A stretch of 64,000 bases of DNA from Halichoerus grypus (taxonomy: Eukaryota > Chordata > Mammalia > Carnivora > Phocidae): contig NC_135718.1 in NCBI RefSeq assembly GCF_964656455.1, positions 143,760,262 to 143,824,261 on the forward strand, written 5' to 3'. The notes under the pieces were generated by a model. It ran no database searches. It was not told where the DNA came from and saw only the letters and a program-made list of their open reading frames with translations. Below, in pieces: positions 22,133 through 32,949 of this stretch. Numbering within the stretch: the first letter of the stretch is position 1; each line of letters begins with the position of its first letter. The position numbers and the translations under genes were made by a program.

Positions 22133-23935
22133 GCCAGTGATTAAACATTTACCAGAACATCATTGGACATTAGATGCAGGCATGGTTATGGGAAACCATG
22201 GGAGCTGACCTCCATTTATTAGCTTCGAATGTAATGAGCCCTGAACATTCCTATGTTCTTTTTAAATTTCTTAGATGGATCTTTTATCTATGAAGTTAAC
22301 TAAAACTGACTTGAATGTGCTCATATTTTTGGCCTATATGATCTCAGGGGATAATGAGTTCCATATTTCTTATTCATGCTTCATAAGATTTTAGAAAAAA
22401 ATTCTCTTTAATCAAGCAATGTTCAGGCTTGTTTTAAAATTAATTGCCCAGCATACATAAGATGCTCTCAATGGTCAGTCCTGGGAAGTAAGATTGAAGA
22501 GTCAGGAAAGGTGAAAGGGTATTTTTATTTTCATTCTCTATCAGTCTAAATTGGTTTCCTGAAAAAGAGTAAATACAAGATAAGATAGGAAGAGGAGGTT
22601 CAGAAATGTGCTATGTGTCAGGGAAAGGAGATTTTTATTTATTTAGATCCCACCATATTCAAGAAATATTTAAATGGCTTATAGAAATTCATATAATGCA
22701 ATAGGATAAAAATAATGACAATAAAACCAAGGTCACGGGATAATCATGGTAGCATAGAAGGGGGAGCCGTAGATAAAGTGAGAGGACTAAAATGCATGCC
22801 CTAAGGTTTTGCATTACTGTTATGGGTAAACAGGATTCACCTCTACACATGGGAAATTTAGAGATCAAAATAGAAAACTATATAAACCAGCTTTTTCAGA
22901 CTTCGTCACAAAGACTTCTGGGCACTAAATAACACTTGTATTGGAGAAGGCAAAGAGCCATTTACAGAGTAGCCTGAGGCATAAGAGCTAACTCGTAGAT
23001 TGAGCTACCAGTCCTTCCCTCTGGTGATGCTTCTTGCTCCTATCAGCTGAACAGATTAGCATTCCAATGCTTCAAGATTCCACATTGAAGTGGTCTCTGT
23101 GGAAACCAGAGAGCTAAATTAGAGAAGCCTCTAAGCTCTCTTGACCTTCTATTTGGTTCAATGAGTACTTCAAAGGGCACTCCAGAATGTTCCCTTCACT
23201 CCAGACTGGGCTGTCACGTAAGGGTCATTCAAATAGTTCCCTAGGCAATTCTTTAAAACCTAGAAATCTATCTTTTCCTCCACCCTTCATCAAATTTTAC
23301 CTATCAGTCAAAGCCCAGTTGAAGTCCCAGGTGCTCCATTTTTGAGTATGCAATAATTGATTGAAAGGCTTATCCACTTTCCATGAATAAAGCTAAATAT
23401 TTTCCTGGCCACTTCCCAAGCAGAATTATTTGAGATGGGAGGCTTATTGGCAATAGGCAGGCCTGGGTAAATGACTAAAATGACATCGCTGCCTTATATA
23501 CATAGGAGAGCCAAGGCAGAAGGGGGGGGGAAGAAATCAACAAGGCAGCTTTTTAAAGTACTGGTATGTTGCATCCACATCACAGTCAAGGCACTGGGGA
23601 AATTACACAGAATACATTTCCATTCAGGTCTATTTTCTTTAAAAAACTACACTACAGCTGGAAAAAAAAATGGCACCATTCTTTTGGAGAAATAACTGTA
23701 TCAAGAAACAGACTTCCATTTCCAGAAAGATGGGAGTAGATTATTTTCCTATTCTTTCCACTAAGTACAGCTACACTTTTGTTGGGATGGTGTCAGAAAA
23801 AGCCAACTGAGGAGCCAGGATTCACAGCCCCGCAGCTAGTAGCAAGCTCTTCTCTCCATGGCCTCAGTAGGAATTATATGGGGAGCTGGAGCTCCCACCA
23901 CAACTCACCAGTAACAAGGAATTTCCCTCACTTGA
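22133..23935. other. Non-coding stretch
   Basis: No repeat is assigned with confidence. The last 230 bp (23700-23930) may belong to a LINE-1 5' region because L1 ORF2 follows, but I could not establish this. A G-run lies at 23522-23531. Confidence 0.45.
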
Positions 23936-24014
23936 ATATCAACAATGAACTAATAAATTTGACAAAATTGACTAATTCCTCAAAAAATACAAGCCACCAT
24001 AAATCCTCCCATAT
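23936..24014 (+). mobile_element. LINE-1 ORF2 fragment, left part
   Basis: 'aactaataaatttgacaaaat' and 'ctcaaaaaatacaagccacc' match L1 ORF2 just upstream of the reverse-transcriptase core, where the consensus reads 'aataaacttgacaaaatgg' and 'ctagaaaaatacaaactacc'. The element is interrupted by an ERV LTR and resumes after 24485. Confidence 0.65.
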
Positions 24015-24485
24015 TGAGAAAGGGACAGGCAGGGCTAGGTAGGGAGAGATAGATAGGGGGCTCCATAATCAGGCTCACAGAAATCCCAAAAATGTGGAGG
24101 TGTAAGGAAACCAGAGATAAGGGAACACTCCAGACCCCCATGCCCTGGGTGTCTGAGGGGAGAGTCTTATTTATGACAGTCTCTTGTGGTCAATAGAAAA
24201 TAAACAGACCCTAAAAAGAAGTAAACCATTAAAGATGTTATCACTAGTCCTACTTACAAAAAGGTGCGGTCAAGTAGAGAAGTCAAAAAGATTTAAGTTC
24301 CCCAGTTAACTTTCTATAAAACACCAACCCTAAAGGCCCTCAGTGGCAACCCTGTCGGGACTCTTCTCACTCCTGAGAGCTTTTTCTGTATCCTTGCTTA
24401 ATAAACTTCTATCGCTTTACTCACTCTCCTTTGTCAGAGAGATTCATTCTTCAACTCCGTAAGACAAGAACCTAGCTCTCCCGCA
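24015..24485 (+). mobile_element. Gammaretrovirus-like ERV solo LTR
   Basis: U3, R and U5 signals are in order: a TATAAAA box (24315-24321), then 'cagtggcaaccctgtcgggac' and 'ctcactcctgagagc', an AATAAA polyadenylation signal (24400-24405), and the U5 block 'gagattcattcttcaactcc' and 'aagacaagaacc'. The 85-bp spacing from TATA to AATAAA is compact, as in gammaretroviral LTRs. No gag, pol or env follows, since L1 ORF2 resumes directly, so it is a solo LTR. The 5' boundary is approximate and no target duplication was found. Confidence 0.8.
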
Positions 24486-24760
24486 TCACTATGAAACAGA
24501 TAATAGCTCTCAAAGAAAGAAGGAAATCGAATTTATAATTTAAAAACTCCCCAAAATGCAATCTCCAGACCCAGGTGGTCTCACTGGAGAATTCTACCAA
24601 ATGTTTGAAGAAGAATTAACACCAATCCTATACAATTCCTTCCAAAACATAAAATAAAAGGGAACAGTTCCTCCAACTAGTTTTATGAAGCTAGTGTTAC
24701 CCTGATAGCAATATCAGACAAAGGCAATATTAAAAAAAGAAAGACAAAAGGAGGGAAAGA
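24486..24760 (+). mobile_element. LINE-1 ORF2 fragment, right part
   Basis: It resumes L1 ORF2: 'cccaggtggtctcactggagaattctaccaaatg' type sequence, 'gaagaagaattaacaccaatcct', 'tccttccaaaaca', 'gaagctagtgttaccctgata' and 'agacaaaggc'. This encodes the DGFTGEFYQ...FYEASITLIP region of the reverse transcriptase, with frame damage. Sequence between the two halves is partly lost. Confidence 0.8.
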
Positions 24761-24979
24761 AGAAGAAACATTTATAAACCTACTATATTTCCTCACTAAA
24801 TAACTATTTGTTATGGAATGTTAATCAATAGCAGGACTCTTCCCCTAAGAGATTCAGGGTGGCATTACACACTCACCAAACTTCTTTACATTTTAGTAGT
24901 ATTACAGAACCAAAGCAATAAAGCAGAAATCATACAGAATCTGGATTAAGAGGATAACGTGCAAGTTCTCCCTTTACAT

Positions 24980-25164
24980 CAGTGTTTCTCCATCCTTTAG
25001 CATGCTTCGGGATCCTTGGAGCAATTATTAAACAAACTTCTGGACCCCACTCAAAGAGTGTCTGATTCCATATATCTGGGTTGGAGCCTGAGAATTCACC
25101 TGCCTAACGAGTTCCAGGGGACACGGATGCTTCTCGTCCAGGATCTACATGTTGAGAACCACTG
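24980..25164 (+). mobile_element. MER5A hAT transposon, full length
   Basis: At 185 bp it runs from 'cagtgtttctcc' to 'gttgagaaccactg', with internal 'tctggaccccact', 'gtctgattcc', 'tgagaattcacctgcctaa' and 'gttccaggggac'. The 8-bp flanks are ctttacat (24972-24979) and ctttacta (25165-25172), a target-site duplication with six of eight positions preserved. Confidence 0.92.
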
Positions 25165-25171
25165 CTTTACT

Positions 25172-25270
25172 ACTTTGTAGCTCTAGGACTATAAGGATAC
25201 CACCTATATAAGTTTAATGTCCTCCTTTGTAAAATTCATATGGCAATAATATCTATCCAAATTATCTAAA
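25172..25270 (+). repeat. MIR-like fragment
   Basis: 'ctctaggactataagg' is followed by 'aatgtcctcctttgtaaaattcatatggcaataat', which resembles the MIR core 'cctcatctgtaaaatgggaataat'. Tentative. Confidence 0.4.
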
Positions 25271-26695
25271 AAAGAGTCAGCTATGAAAATCAAAATAAGA
25301 AAATGTGAAAAATAAAATAAGAAAAAGTATGTGGAAAAAATATATATTTTATCAATTAGGAAGAATTACATGAATTCCTTCATTCAAAAAATATCTTTTA
25401 TAACATATATTATGTGTAATCATTGGAGCTTATAGTCTAGTATGGAAGACAAACATTAAACAGATATTTAATTTTGAGTGTAAATGTTATTTGTCATTAA
25501 TAAAAATATTTGAACAAAGTTTTAAAATCTTGAAATAGGAAGCAATAAAGTAAAAAATAAGTGACTAGAAAAATAAACCAAGTTAATGCCAAAGAGTGAG
25601 GTCAAAGGAAGGTTCAAGATAAAACCCTGTCAACCCATCCCCAAACTTGAGCGTACTGGATTCCTTCTCTAGAAAAATTAATTAAGGAAATAATCTCCAG
25701 CCCTCCTAAATTACTGTCATGCAAGTTGAAAAAGTTTTGAGGTATGTGGAGTATAAAAGGTACAACAATCAGACCCAGTAAAAAGAGGCAATTGAAGAGG
25801 GGAGATACATCCAATGTCCAGCCCCAGCACCTTCAGGAAGCAGTCCTGACCACTCACTTCAGCTTTCAACAGCACTTTGTGTCTTGCAAGTTATTACTTT
25901 GAGCCACAGCATGCTGCCTCTTACTAAATCCGAATGGAAATAAACTGGATGTTTTCCTTAAGCCCACACTGCAGTTTGAGTCACCTTTAGGCCAAAATGT
26001 ATTCTCCTGTGCTCATCGGAAGACTTTCAAGGAGGGCTTTATTTTGGGGGGAAGGATTTCTTAGCTTTTTCAAGCGGGCAGTGAACAGGGACTCTGTCTG
26101 CCCTCCAAGAACAGCCAGCAGGCTGGAAGAGCCCAAAGCTACCCATCTGCTTTTCATGGCAAATTGGTGAGTTGCTCACAAACTTGAAAATTCAGACAAA
26201 TAAAAGCAGGGTTAGATTGGAGGTCCCTTTTTTTGCTCTGCTTTATGTCCTTTTAAAACTAAAAATTATACTCTTTTTTTCTGCTCAGTACTTCAAAAAG
26301 GCAAAATATAGGATCTCCTCAAAGAGCTTTCCATAAATTATGGAAGAAAGAGTTTTGTCTTCCAGAACTCATTTTAAAATGTAAAATTTACACTTGCTGC
26401 TCCTTGTCTCATTCACAGCAGAGGACAAGTCTACAGGCTCGGTCAGACAGGCGTTCGTACGTGATGGGACAGTGTGCCATCAACTTAATTTAATATCTTG
26501 AATCTATCTTGGGATAGTTTATCCTTGAAAAATATCTCCAAAGGTCCATTCAACCACCATCTCTAATTTACTTTATCTTTGTCATTGTTATTCCTCTTTC
26601 TTCTCTCCACACTGATCTAGGAATAGAATTGTATATCTTGATTTGAGAGACCCAAAGACACCCAACTGGCCCAGTTCACCACATGTTTTTTCCCA
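25271..26695. other. Non-coding stretch
   Basis: AT-rich at 25270-25600 and otherwise unique-looking. No gene, RNA or repeat was recognised. The 66-codon antisense ORF at 25614-25814 has a hydrophobic run but no context. Confidence 0.5.
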
Positions 26696-26968
26696 TTTTT
26701 TTTTTATTATGTTATGTTAATCACCATACATTACATCATTAGTTTTTGATGTAGTGTTCCATGATTCATTGTTTGCGTATAATACCCAGTGCTCCATTCA
26801 GTACAAGCCCTCTTTAATACCCATCACCAGGCTAACCCAACCCCCCACCCCCTCCACTCTAGACCCCTGTTTGTTTCTCAGAGTCCATAGTTTCTCATGG
26901 TTCATCTCCCCCTCCGATTTCCCGCCCTTCATTTTTCCCTTCCTGCTATCTTCTTTGTTTTTTCAAGC
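26696..26968 (-). mobile_element. Carnivoran LINE-1 3' UTR end, antisense
   Basis: It begins with a poly-T tail and 'attatgttatgttaatcacc', then 'cattacatcattagttttt' and 'ccatgattcattgtttgcg'. A C-rich tract and 'gtccatagtttctcatggttc' follow, ending in 'cccttcctgctatcttctt'. It is the reverse complement of the terminal block of the L1 at 37617-37872. The copy is 5' truncated to about 270 bp and is non-coding, so the 72 and 91-codon ORFs overlapping it are artefacts. Confidence 0.9.
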
Positions 26969-27624
26969 CTAGAATCACCACCATCACTCATCCCTCATCC
27001 CAGTACCACCCTCTCCTTTGTGTTGGAGCTGCTTTCAGAGGGAAAACTCCCAGGTCTATTTGCATATGTAAGAAGTAAGGGAAGACAGAGACCTATCAAG
27101 AGAACAGTTGTGGGGGAAAAAAAGCAAAGTGAAGACTGTTACAGGCTGGACTCTCCTGAAATCAGACTCTGACTCAGATTTGTATACAGGAAGCTAACTA
27201 GTCACAACGTTCAAGATGAACACCTGTTGGGGAGAGAAGGATGCAGGTTGGGCAGAGAAGTTGGGCTGTTACAGCAAAGGTGTCAACCAATCTCATGGAG
27301 AGCTCTAGAGTTGGCATGGCCCTGCACAGTCTTTTTACCCTACCTTGTACTTGACTAGCCACTGGATTCCGGATGCCCCCCCAGGAAAGGAGTATGATCT
27401 TGATTCAGGCGGCTCTCTTCAGTGGAGGACGAATCACCAGAAGGGAACTCAGCCACTAACACTTCGGGCACCTGGAGGAAGGAGTATATAAGTCTTAAGA
27501 GAGGAGATCTGGACAACACACACACCAAGCATCTATGACGACGACTAAGCTATCCCACTCTTATAATTTTGCCTTAATCTACCAAACTGTAGCAGCTCAG
27601 GCTCATTGTTAACAAGAGAAATAG
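26969..27624. other. Non-coding spacer
   Basis: No recognised gene or repeat. Confidence 0.5.
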
Positions 27625-28080
27625 GGAGGATCAGTCAGGATCCCAATAGGAAACAGATGACTCACTCATGATAGGACAATGTAAAGAAGGCTTAATTACA
27701 GTGGAGCTATTTGCAAAGATATAGGTCAAGTACAAGGGAATAACAAGGAGGCCATGTAGACATTAGTACTCCTAGGCCAGAAGGAACAAGAAGAAGGAAA
27801 GAACACTGGAACACAGAAGGCAAATACCATGTAAGGGCAGCCATATTGAAAGGAGCAGAGACATTCAGTTGAGGTTACAGCCAGCTCAAAGTCCTCACAG
27901 AGAAGAGCCAGGGGACTGAATACATCAACCTTACCTTCTTACTAGGGCTGCCAACTGGTCCAACCCAACCAAGCAAGGGAGCCTATTGCTGCCACCCACT
28001 TAGGTCAGCCTCCTGGGACAGAGAGCTAGAAGACAAGAGTAGAGAATGGAGGCACAGGTAGAAACTATGACAGTGACTTA
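27625..28080 (-). mobile_element. Ancient LTR-like repeat, antisense
   Basis: It opens with 'gtcaggatcccaataggaaacagatg', followed by 'aattacagtggagctatttgcaaag' and 'acaagggaataacaagg'. It closes with 'ccaacccaaccaagcaaggg', 'agcctcctgggacagag' and 'agagtagagaatgga'. I recall this order as an ancient mammalian LTR-like repeat read in antisense. The family name is uncertain. It has no coding capacity. Confidence 0.6.
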
Positions 28081-28449
28081 AAGGGACATTTATTTGCTCC
28101 AAACGCATAGCTTCATGCTAGCTCCCATTTCCAACAGTGAATATATAAGGTAATGTCACTCAGTTTCCACAACTGAGGCCACACCTTAGAGAACAAATTC
28201 ATAATGCAAAATACATTAGCAGTGGGGTTCCATGAATGTTGAGAGATCACTGGAGGTCTGTCTTTCAAAAAAAATTTTTGAGCCTTTGGAATGTGCTGAT
28301 AATGAAAGTCAGTGATGTGGTGTGTTTAGAGGTTTAGGGGTTAAGAAACAGAAAAAGAACATAACAATAATGAGAAGGTAACACCTGGGAATATACCAGT
28401 GACCTGAGAGCCTAAAAACAAACAAACAAGTTGAGGTTTATGGACACGG
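28081..28449. other. Non-coding spacer
   Basis: No recognised feature apart from a short A-run. Confidence 0.45.
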
Positions 28450-28534
28450 AGTTAGAATCAGTGCAAACTTGGTATTTGTATCTTTAAAAATTCCACAAGT
28501 GATCCTGATGCACAGTTGTGGTTAAGAGCCATTG
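28450..28534 (+). mobile_element. MER5A-type hAT fragment, 3' half
   Basis: 'gttagaatcagtgc', 'tggtatttgtatctttaaaaattcc', 'agtgatcctgatgc' and 'ggttaagagccattg' follow the second half of MER5A to its right terminus. The left half is missing or unrecognisable. Confidence 0.6.
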
Positions 28535-28592
28535 TCATGTCCCTGAATGGATAAGCTCATGGTAGAAATACAAGGGACTCCTGCAAAACATA

Positions 28593-28612
28593 GAAGAAAG
28601 AAAGAAAGAAAG
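28593..28612. repeat. (GAAA)n simple repeat
   Basis: About five GAAA units. Confidence 0.8.
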
Positions 28613-29339
28613 CAGGATATTTTAGCCTTTGACTGATTTAAAGAACAAGAAGTTATAAAGTATTTGGAGACTATTTTCTTAAGGCTAATGCCAAGCAATT
28701 TGAACATAAAAACAACTTGGCTCTTTCTCATCTGATTAATGTTTATTATTCATATCAGGCTATTCACAGCTATCTACTCTTCGTAAATATGATCTCCAAA
28801 GCACATAGAGGAGAGGATATTACTGAGAGTTTTCTCAGTATATAACTCAACGAAGCCCCATATATGTCAAAACCGTAAAAATAGGTGGCAGAGTCTTAGA
28901 AAGATGTTAGGAAAATGGCAATCTCAACTCACCTAATAATCCCTCCACTCCTGACTCCACTCTGTATATTCTTGAGCCAAACTGCTGCTGGGGTCCATGG
29001 TCACCTAAGTATAGTTAAGACCCTGGCCTCTGCATAGAATCAAGTAGAGAGAAATGACACTAGCATTTCTCTCTGGGAAGCTGGCCCAATGGAAGCTAAG
29101 AAAAACTAGCAGGGTGGACTGAGTCCTCCCTACCTCCCGAAGCTAGAAGAATGCAAGGAGTCATGGGAGAAGGGACAGCACAGCAGCCCCTCTCTACTGG
29201 CAGAAAAGCAACCATTTGTACTCAGCACACCCACAACCAGACCTGCATGTCCATGAGCACAGCATAGAATAACATCTAAAGGTGTTCAGCACCCAGAGAA
29301 GGGAAGAAGTAGGAGCACCAAGCAAGTATAGAAGTTTTT
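28613..29339. other. Non-coding spacer
   Basis: No gene or RNA recognised. It may include undetected 5' sequence of the old L1 that follows. Confidence 0.45.
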
Positions 29340-29870
29340 ATAATCAATGAAAAAGGATAAAATGCCCTCATTTAAAAAAGACTGACAGATTAAGCTAAAC
29401 GACTAAAATAAAGCTATATTCTATTTATAAGAAACACACTATGAAAAAAGAGATGAAGAATGGTTGACAATAGAGCAAAGGGCAAGAAAATACCAGGCAA
29501 ACATCAAGAAAAACAACAGTGACAAGAAAAATACCAGATAAGCAGAATTTAAAGACAAAAACATGAACCAGAATGAAGAACATTATATTAGTAAAAGGCA
29601 TAATGTATGAAGATAAAATAGTGATAAACCTAAATGCATCACATGACAGTTAAATATATAACACACATAAAAATAAAAGAAAATTCGGCTAAAACACAAT
29701 TATAAGAAGTGATTTTAACATGTTTCTTACAGAATTAAACATATCTAATATACAAGTAATAAGTAAATCAAGGGTAAATTAAGTAACACTTGATTCTAGA
29801 AAGAGGACCTTAAAATCCTTGAATAGAGTATATATTTATTCCATATATTTATAAGATATTCCCAAAAGCA
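29340..29870 (+). mobile_element. Old LINE-1 ORF2, endonuclease region
   Basis: Diverged L1 ORF2 can be traced: 'ataagaaacacactatg' (consensus caagaaactcac), 'agaatttaaagacaaaaac', 'aggcataatgtatg', 'taaacctaaatgcatc' and 'acttgattctag'. Many stops are present. It is the first of four blocks of one element, separated by Can-SINEs at 29871, 30516 and 31159. Confidence 0.65.
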
Positions 29871-30124
29871 GGGCACCTGGGTGGCTCAGTCAGTTAAGTG
29901 TCTGCCTTTGGCTTGGGTCATGATCCCAGGGTGCTGGGATTTAGTCTTGGATCAGGCTCCCCACTCAGCAGGGAGTCTGCTTCTCCCTCTCTCTCTCCCT
30001 CTGCCTCTGCCTCCCCCACCATTGTGTTCTCTGTTTCTCTTTTGGGCGTGCGTGCACACACACGCTCTCTCTCTTGCACGCTCTCTTTCCCTCTCAAATA
30101 AATAAATAAAATCTTTTAAAAAAA
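29871..30124 (+). mobile_element. Can-SINE (SINEC) with 16-bp target duplication
   Basis: Complete copy: head 'gggcacctgggtggctcagt' with pol III A box, B-box region degraded ('ctgggatttagtcttgg'), CT-rich linker expanded to (CA/CT)n, and tail 'aaataaataaataaaatc' plus A-run. The flanks gatattcccaaaagca (29855-29870) and gacatttgcaaaagca (30125-30140) match at 13 of 16 positions. The overlapping 67 to 84-codon ORFs read SINE sequence. Confidence 0.95.
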
Positions 30125-30515
30125 GACATTTGCAAAAGCAACGTATATATTTGACCACAAAAGAAAAGTTTAAGAAATTTAATGTAATAGAAATCTTACA
30201 GGTCATGTTTTCTGATAATAAAATTACAAATGAGAAAAAATTGATGCCAAAAATACTAAATACTTAGAAGTGCACTTATAAATATCTAGATAATCCTTGG
30301 TTCAAAAGGTGAAGCTAATTCACAAGCTGTCTGAAGATCTGAAGAGTAATGGAAAGAGGTACACTTCATATCAAATCCTATGAGACTTAGCAAAAGCTAA
30401 AATGTATAGCTTTAAATGCCTTCATATTTGAAAAACAGAGAATGTATGAACTTAGTTCTTTTGTTTTAATAAATTAAAAGTAAACCATTAAAATAAATGA
30501 AAAATACATAGGAAG
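30125..30515 (+). mobile_element. Old LINE-1 ORF2, middle block
   Basis: It continues the same L1: 'tatatttgaccacaaaagaa' (consensus tctgaccacaatgg), 'aaaagctaaaatgtatagctttaaatgcc' type sequence (consensus gcaaaagcagttctaagagggaagtttatagc). It is heavily mutated. Confidence 0.65.
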
Positions 30516-30707
30516 GGGAGCCTGGGTGGCTCAGCCAGTTGAGCATCCAACTCTTGGTTTTGGTTCAGGTCACGATCTTACAGCCATGAGATCAAGCCCT
30601 GCCATGGGCTACGCACTCAGGGGGGAGTCTGCTTGAGATTCTCTCCCTCTCCTTCTGCCCCTCCTCTCTTTCTCTGTCTCAAATAAATAAATAAATCTTT
30701 TAAAAAA
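30516..30707 (+). mobile_element. Can-SINE (SINEC) with perfect 15-bp target duplication
   Basis: Head 'gggagcctgggtggctcagc', then 'atgagatcaagccct', a CT-rich linker and 'aaataaataaataaatc' with an A-run. The 15-bp flank aaaatacataggaag occurs intact at 30501-30515 and 30708-30722. Confidence 0.95.
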
Positions 30708-31158
30708 AAAATACATAGGAAGAGGGAAATAATAAATCTAAAATGTGGTTTTGGTGAAGTAGAAAATAAAGTTAATAGATATGATAAATAAACCCAAAAG
30801 TTTACTTTGGGGGAAAAAATAACAAACAATACCATTGTGTACTTGATTACAGTACAAATAGATCTGACTAAGAATGAGGGAAGGGATAAAATCAGATTCA
30901 GGAGAGATCAAAAGAAGTATAAGAGAATATTTCATACTAATCTGTGACAACAAATCTTAAACCCATAAGAAGGAAATGATTTGCTACTATTATAAAAATA
31001 ATTTTTACAAGATGTGGAGAACTTGGATAGACCAACAACTACAGAAGGAAATAAATCTACTGTGAACAGGACACAGGACAGGAGGGTAAATGGCTAAGCT
31101 CTATCCAATCTTTAAAGAACAGATCATGTCTATGTTATTGAAAATATTCTGGCCATAG
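30708..31158 (+). mobile_element. Old LINE-1 ORF2, third block
   Basis: 'tttggtgaagtagaaaataaag', 'gagatcaaaagaagtataagagaatatttcatac' and 'acttggatagaccaaca' follow L1 ORF2 between the endonuclease and the reverse transcriptase. Frameshifts and stops are frequent. Confidence 0.65.
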
Positions 31159-31363
31159 GGGGCACCTAGGTAGCTCAGCCAGTTGAGCATCCAATCCTTG
31201 ATTTTGGCTCAGGTCTCAAGGTCATGAGATCAAGCCCTACATTGGGCTCTCTGTGCTCAGGTTGGAGTCTGCTTGAGGTTCTCTCTCTCCCTCTTCCTCT
31301 GCCCCTCCCCCTGCTTGCTCACTCTAAATAAGTAAATAAAAAAATAAAATCTTTAAAAAAATA
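31159..31363 (+). mobile_element. Can-SINE (SINEC) with 14-bp target duplication
   Basis: Head 'ggggcacctaggtagctcag' (A box mutated), 'atgagatcaagccctac', a CT-rich linker and an A-rich tail with 'aaataaaatc'. The flank tattctggccatag is perfect at 31145-31158 and 31364-31377. Confidence 0.95.
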
Positions 31364-31555
31364 TATTCTGGCCATAGAAATTATGGTCCCCAATTCACTC
31401 TATTAGGCCAGAATATAACAAGCAAATCAGAATAATCTCACTCTTAAATATAAAAGAAAAATATCCAAATAAAATAGAACTCTAGCAATCAAATGAATAA
31501 TACACTATGACTAAGGAAGGCTTATTCCAGAAATGCAAAGGTAATTCAATATTGA
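31364..31555 (+). mobile_element. Old LINE-1 ORF2, reverse-transcriptase block
   Basis: 'aggaaggcttattccagaaatgcaaagg' type sequence equals the L1 RT motif GFIPGMQG. Recognisable L1 stops shortly after 'attcaatattgac'. It is the last block of the element that starts near 29340. Confidence 0.7.
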
Positions 31556-31980
31556 CAATAACTATAACCCCTCCATGAATTCTTTATCATACCTTCTACT
31601 CTCTTACTGCTATCTCAATCTTTCTGGCTCATTTTCTTTGGTACTCAGCTCCTACAATTATGTCCCCCTGACAGGATCTCCAATCCATTGATCGTACAAC
31701 AGTATCACTGGCCCCACCCTTCCCCCAACTTTACTCCATGATCAGTCATTATAATCAGGTCCTTACATATGTCTTGGACAGTCTTGCCATCTCTAGCTTT
31801 ACACCTTTTGGGAAATAACAACCCTGGCTACATCTAGCACCCCAACCCTCATGCCCTCATGGGGGTATCCGAACATGACTAAGGAAAACACATAACAACC
31901 TTGAATGGTCACTGAAGTTTATTACTGACCCTCACAAAAACACACATACATTGTCTCCAAATCCTCTTCTTCTACACTCA
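31556..31980 (+). repeat. Possible L2 segment, left of an old L1-like block
   Basis: Pyrimidine-rich sequence in the style of the L2 ORF2 body. The match is by composition and a few motifs only, and it gains support from clear L2 sequence in the same orientation at 32450-32870. Confidence 0.35.
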
Positions 31981-32449
31981 GTGTTTCTCTTTTCAACTTT
32001 TATTGAGAAAAATGTTAAGCATACTTAGAAGTTACAATAGCAGAATGAAGATCCATATATGCTACCCCTAAATTCACTAATTACTAATATTTTTGTCACA
32101 TTTTCTTGATACATGGACATATATATAAAAATAAAATGTATGCATGTGTTTATTACACATGCATGTGTATTCTTTTGGCTGAAGCATTTAAGAGTTCATC
32201 TTTATCATTCCTAAATACATTAGCATGTATACCCTAAAAATATTTCCCTATAGGACTGCAATACAATCACACTCAGAAAATTTACCACTACTACAATATT
32301 ATTATTTAATAGCCCATATTCAATTTCCCCATTTCTCCTATAATATCCTTTACAGATTTTTTGGTTATTGATAATGGTGGTAATAGCCGTGGTGACAGTA
32401 GTATTTTAATCTAAGATTCAATCAAGGATCATGCATTACATTTAATTAT
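31981..32449. mobile_element. Ancient L1M-like 3' UTR block (tentative)
   Basis: 'caacttttattgagaaaaatg', 'tttttgtcacattttc', 'cctaaatacattagcatgta', 'catattcaatttcccc' and 'tcaatcaaggatcatgcattacattt' follow a widespread old repeat that I associate with L1M 3' UTRs. Orientation and subfamily are not certain. Confidence 0.5.
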
Positions 32450-32870
32450 TATTCTTGAACGCTGTATTAACTTCATTCCAATCCGACTTTCACCCCACAC
32501 CGCACTCCACTGGGGGCTTCTTGTCAAGGTCACCAATGTCTTCCATGTTACTAAGTCCAATATCCTCTTTACTTGGCCTATAACTAGCATCTTGACATGG
32601 CTGATCAAACCCTCCTCCTTGAAAAATGTTCTTCCCTTAGTTCCAAGACACCATACTCTCCTGGTTTTCCTCTCACTAATCTTGCCCTCTTTCATCACTC
32701 CCCAGTATCTTAATGTTAGTTCTCTTGTTCTCTTCATCTGTGCTCACTAGCAATCTCAATCTTTTGGCTTAAATATTCTATATAATGACTCCCAATTTTG
32801 TATATCTAGCCCAGACCTCTCACTTAAATTCCAAATTCATATATCTGTCTTCTGAACAGAATTTCAGAAA
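32450..32870 (+). repeat. L2 LINE ORF2 fragment
   Basis: The order 'caccgcactccactg', 'cttgtcaaggtcaccaatg', 'catgttactaagtccaat', 'gatcaaaccctcctccttgaaa', 'acaccatactctcctggttttcc', 'tatataatgactcccaattttg' and 'tctagcccagacctctcac' matches the L2 reverse-transcriptase region. The tatataatgactccc stretch is the ruined YADDS active-site motif. The 102-codon antisense ORF is spurious. Confidence 0.75.
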
Positions 32871-32949
32871 GATACTCTGAAAGAAAAGGGAAAGGAGGGG
32901 GAGAAGTCTCTTATTTTTAACAGACATTTAAGTCTCTTAATTTGTATTT

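Noticed and set aside
23700..23930. Possible L1 5' UTR upstream of the ORF2 fragment
   Set aside because: It lies next to mid-ORF2 sequence, would require a multi-kilobase deletion, and I could not match specific 5' UTR motifs.
29952..30206. Arg/Glu-rich 84-codon minus-strand ORF
   Set aside because: It is the translation of a Can-SINE CT-rich linker in antisense.
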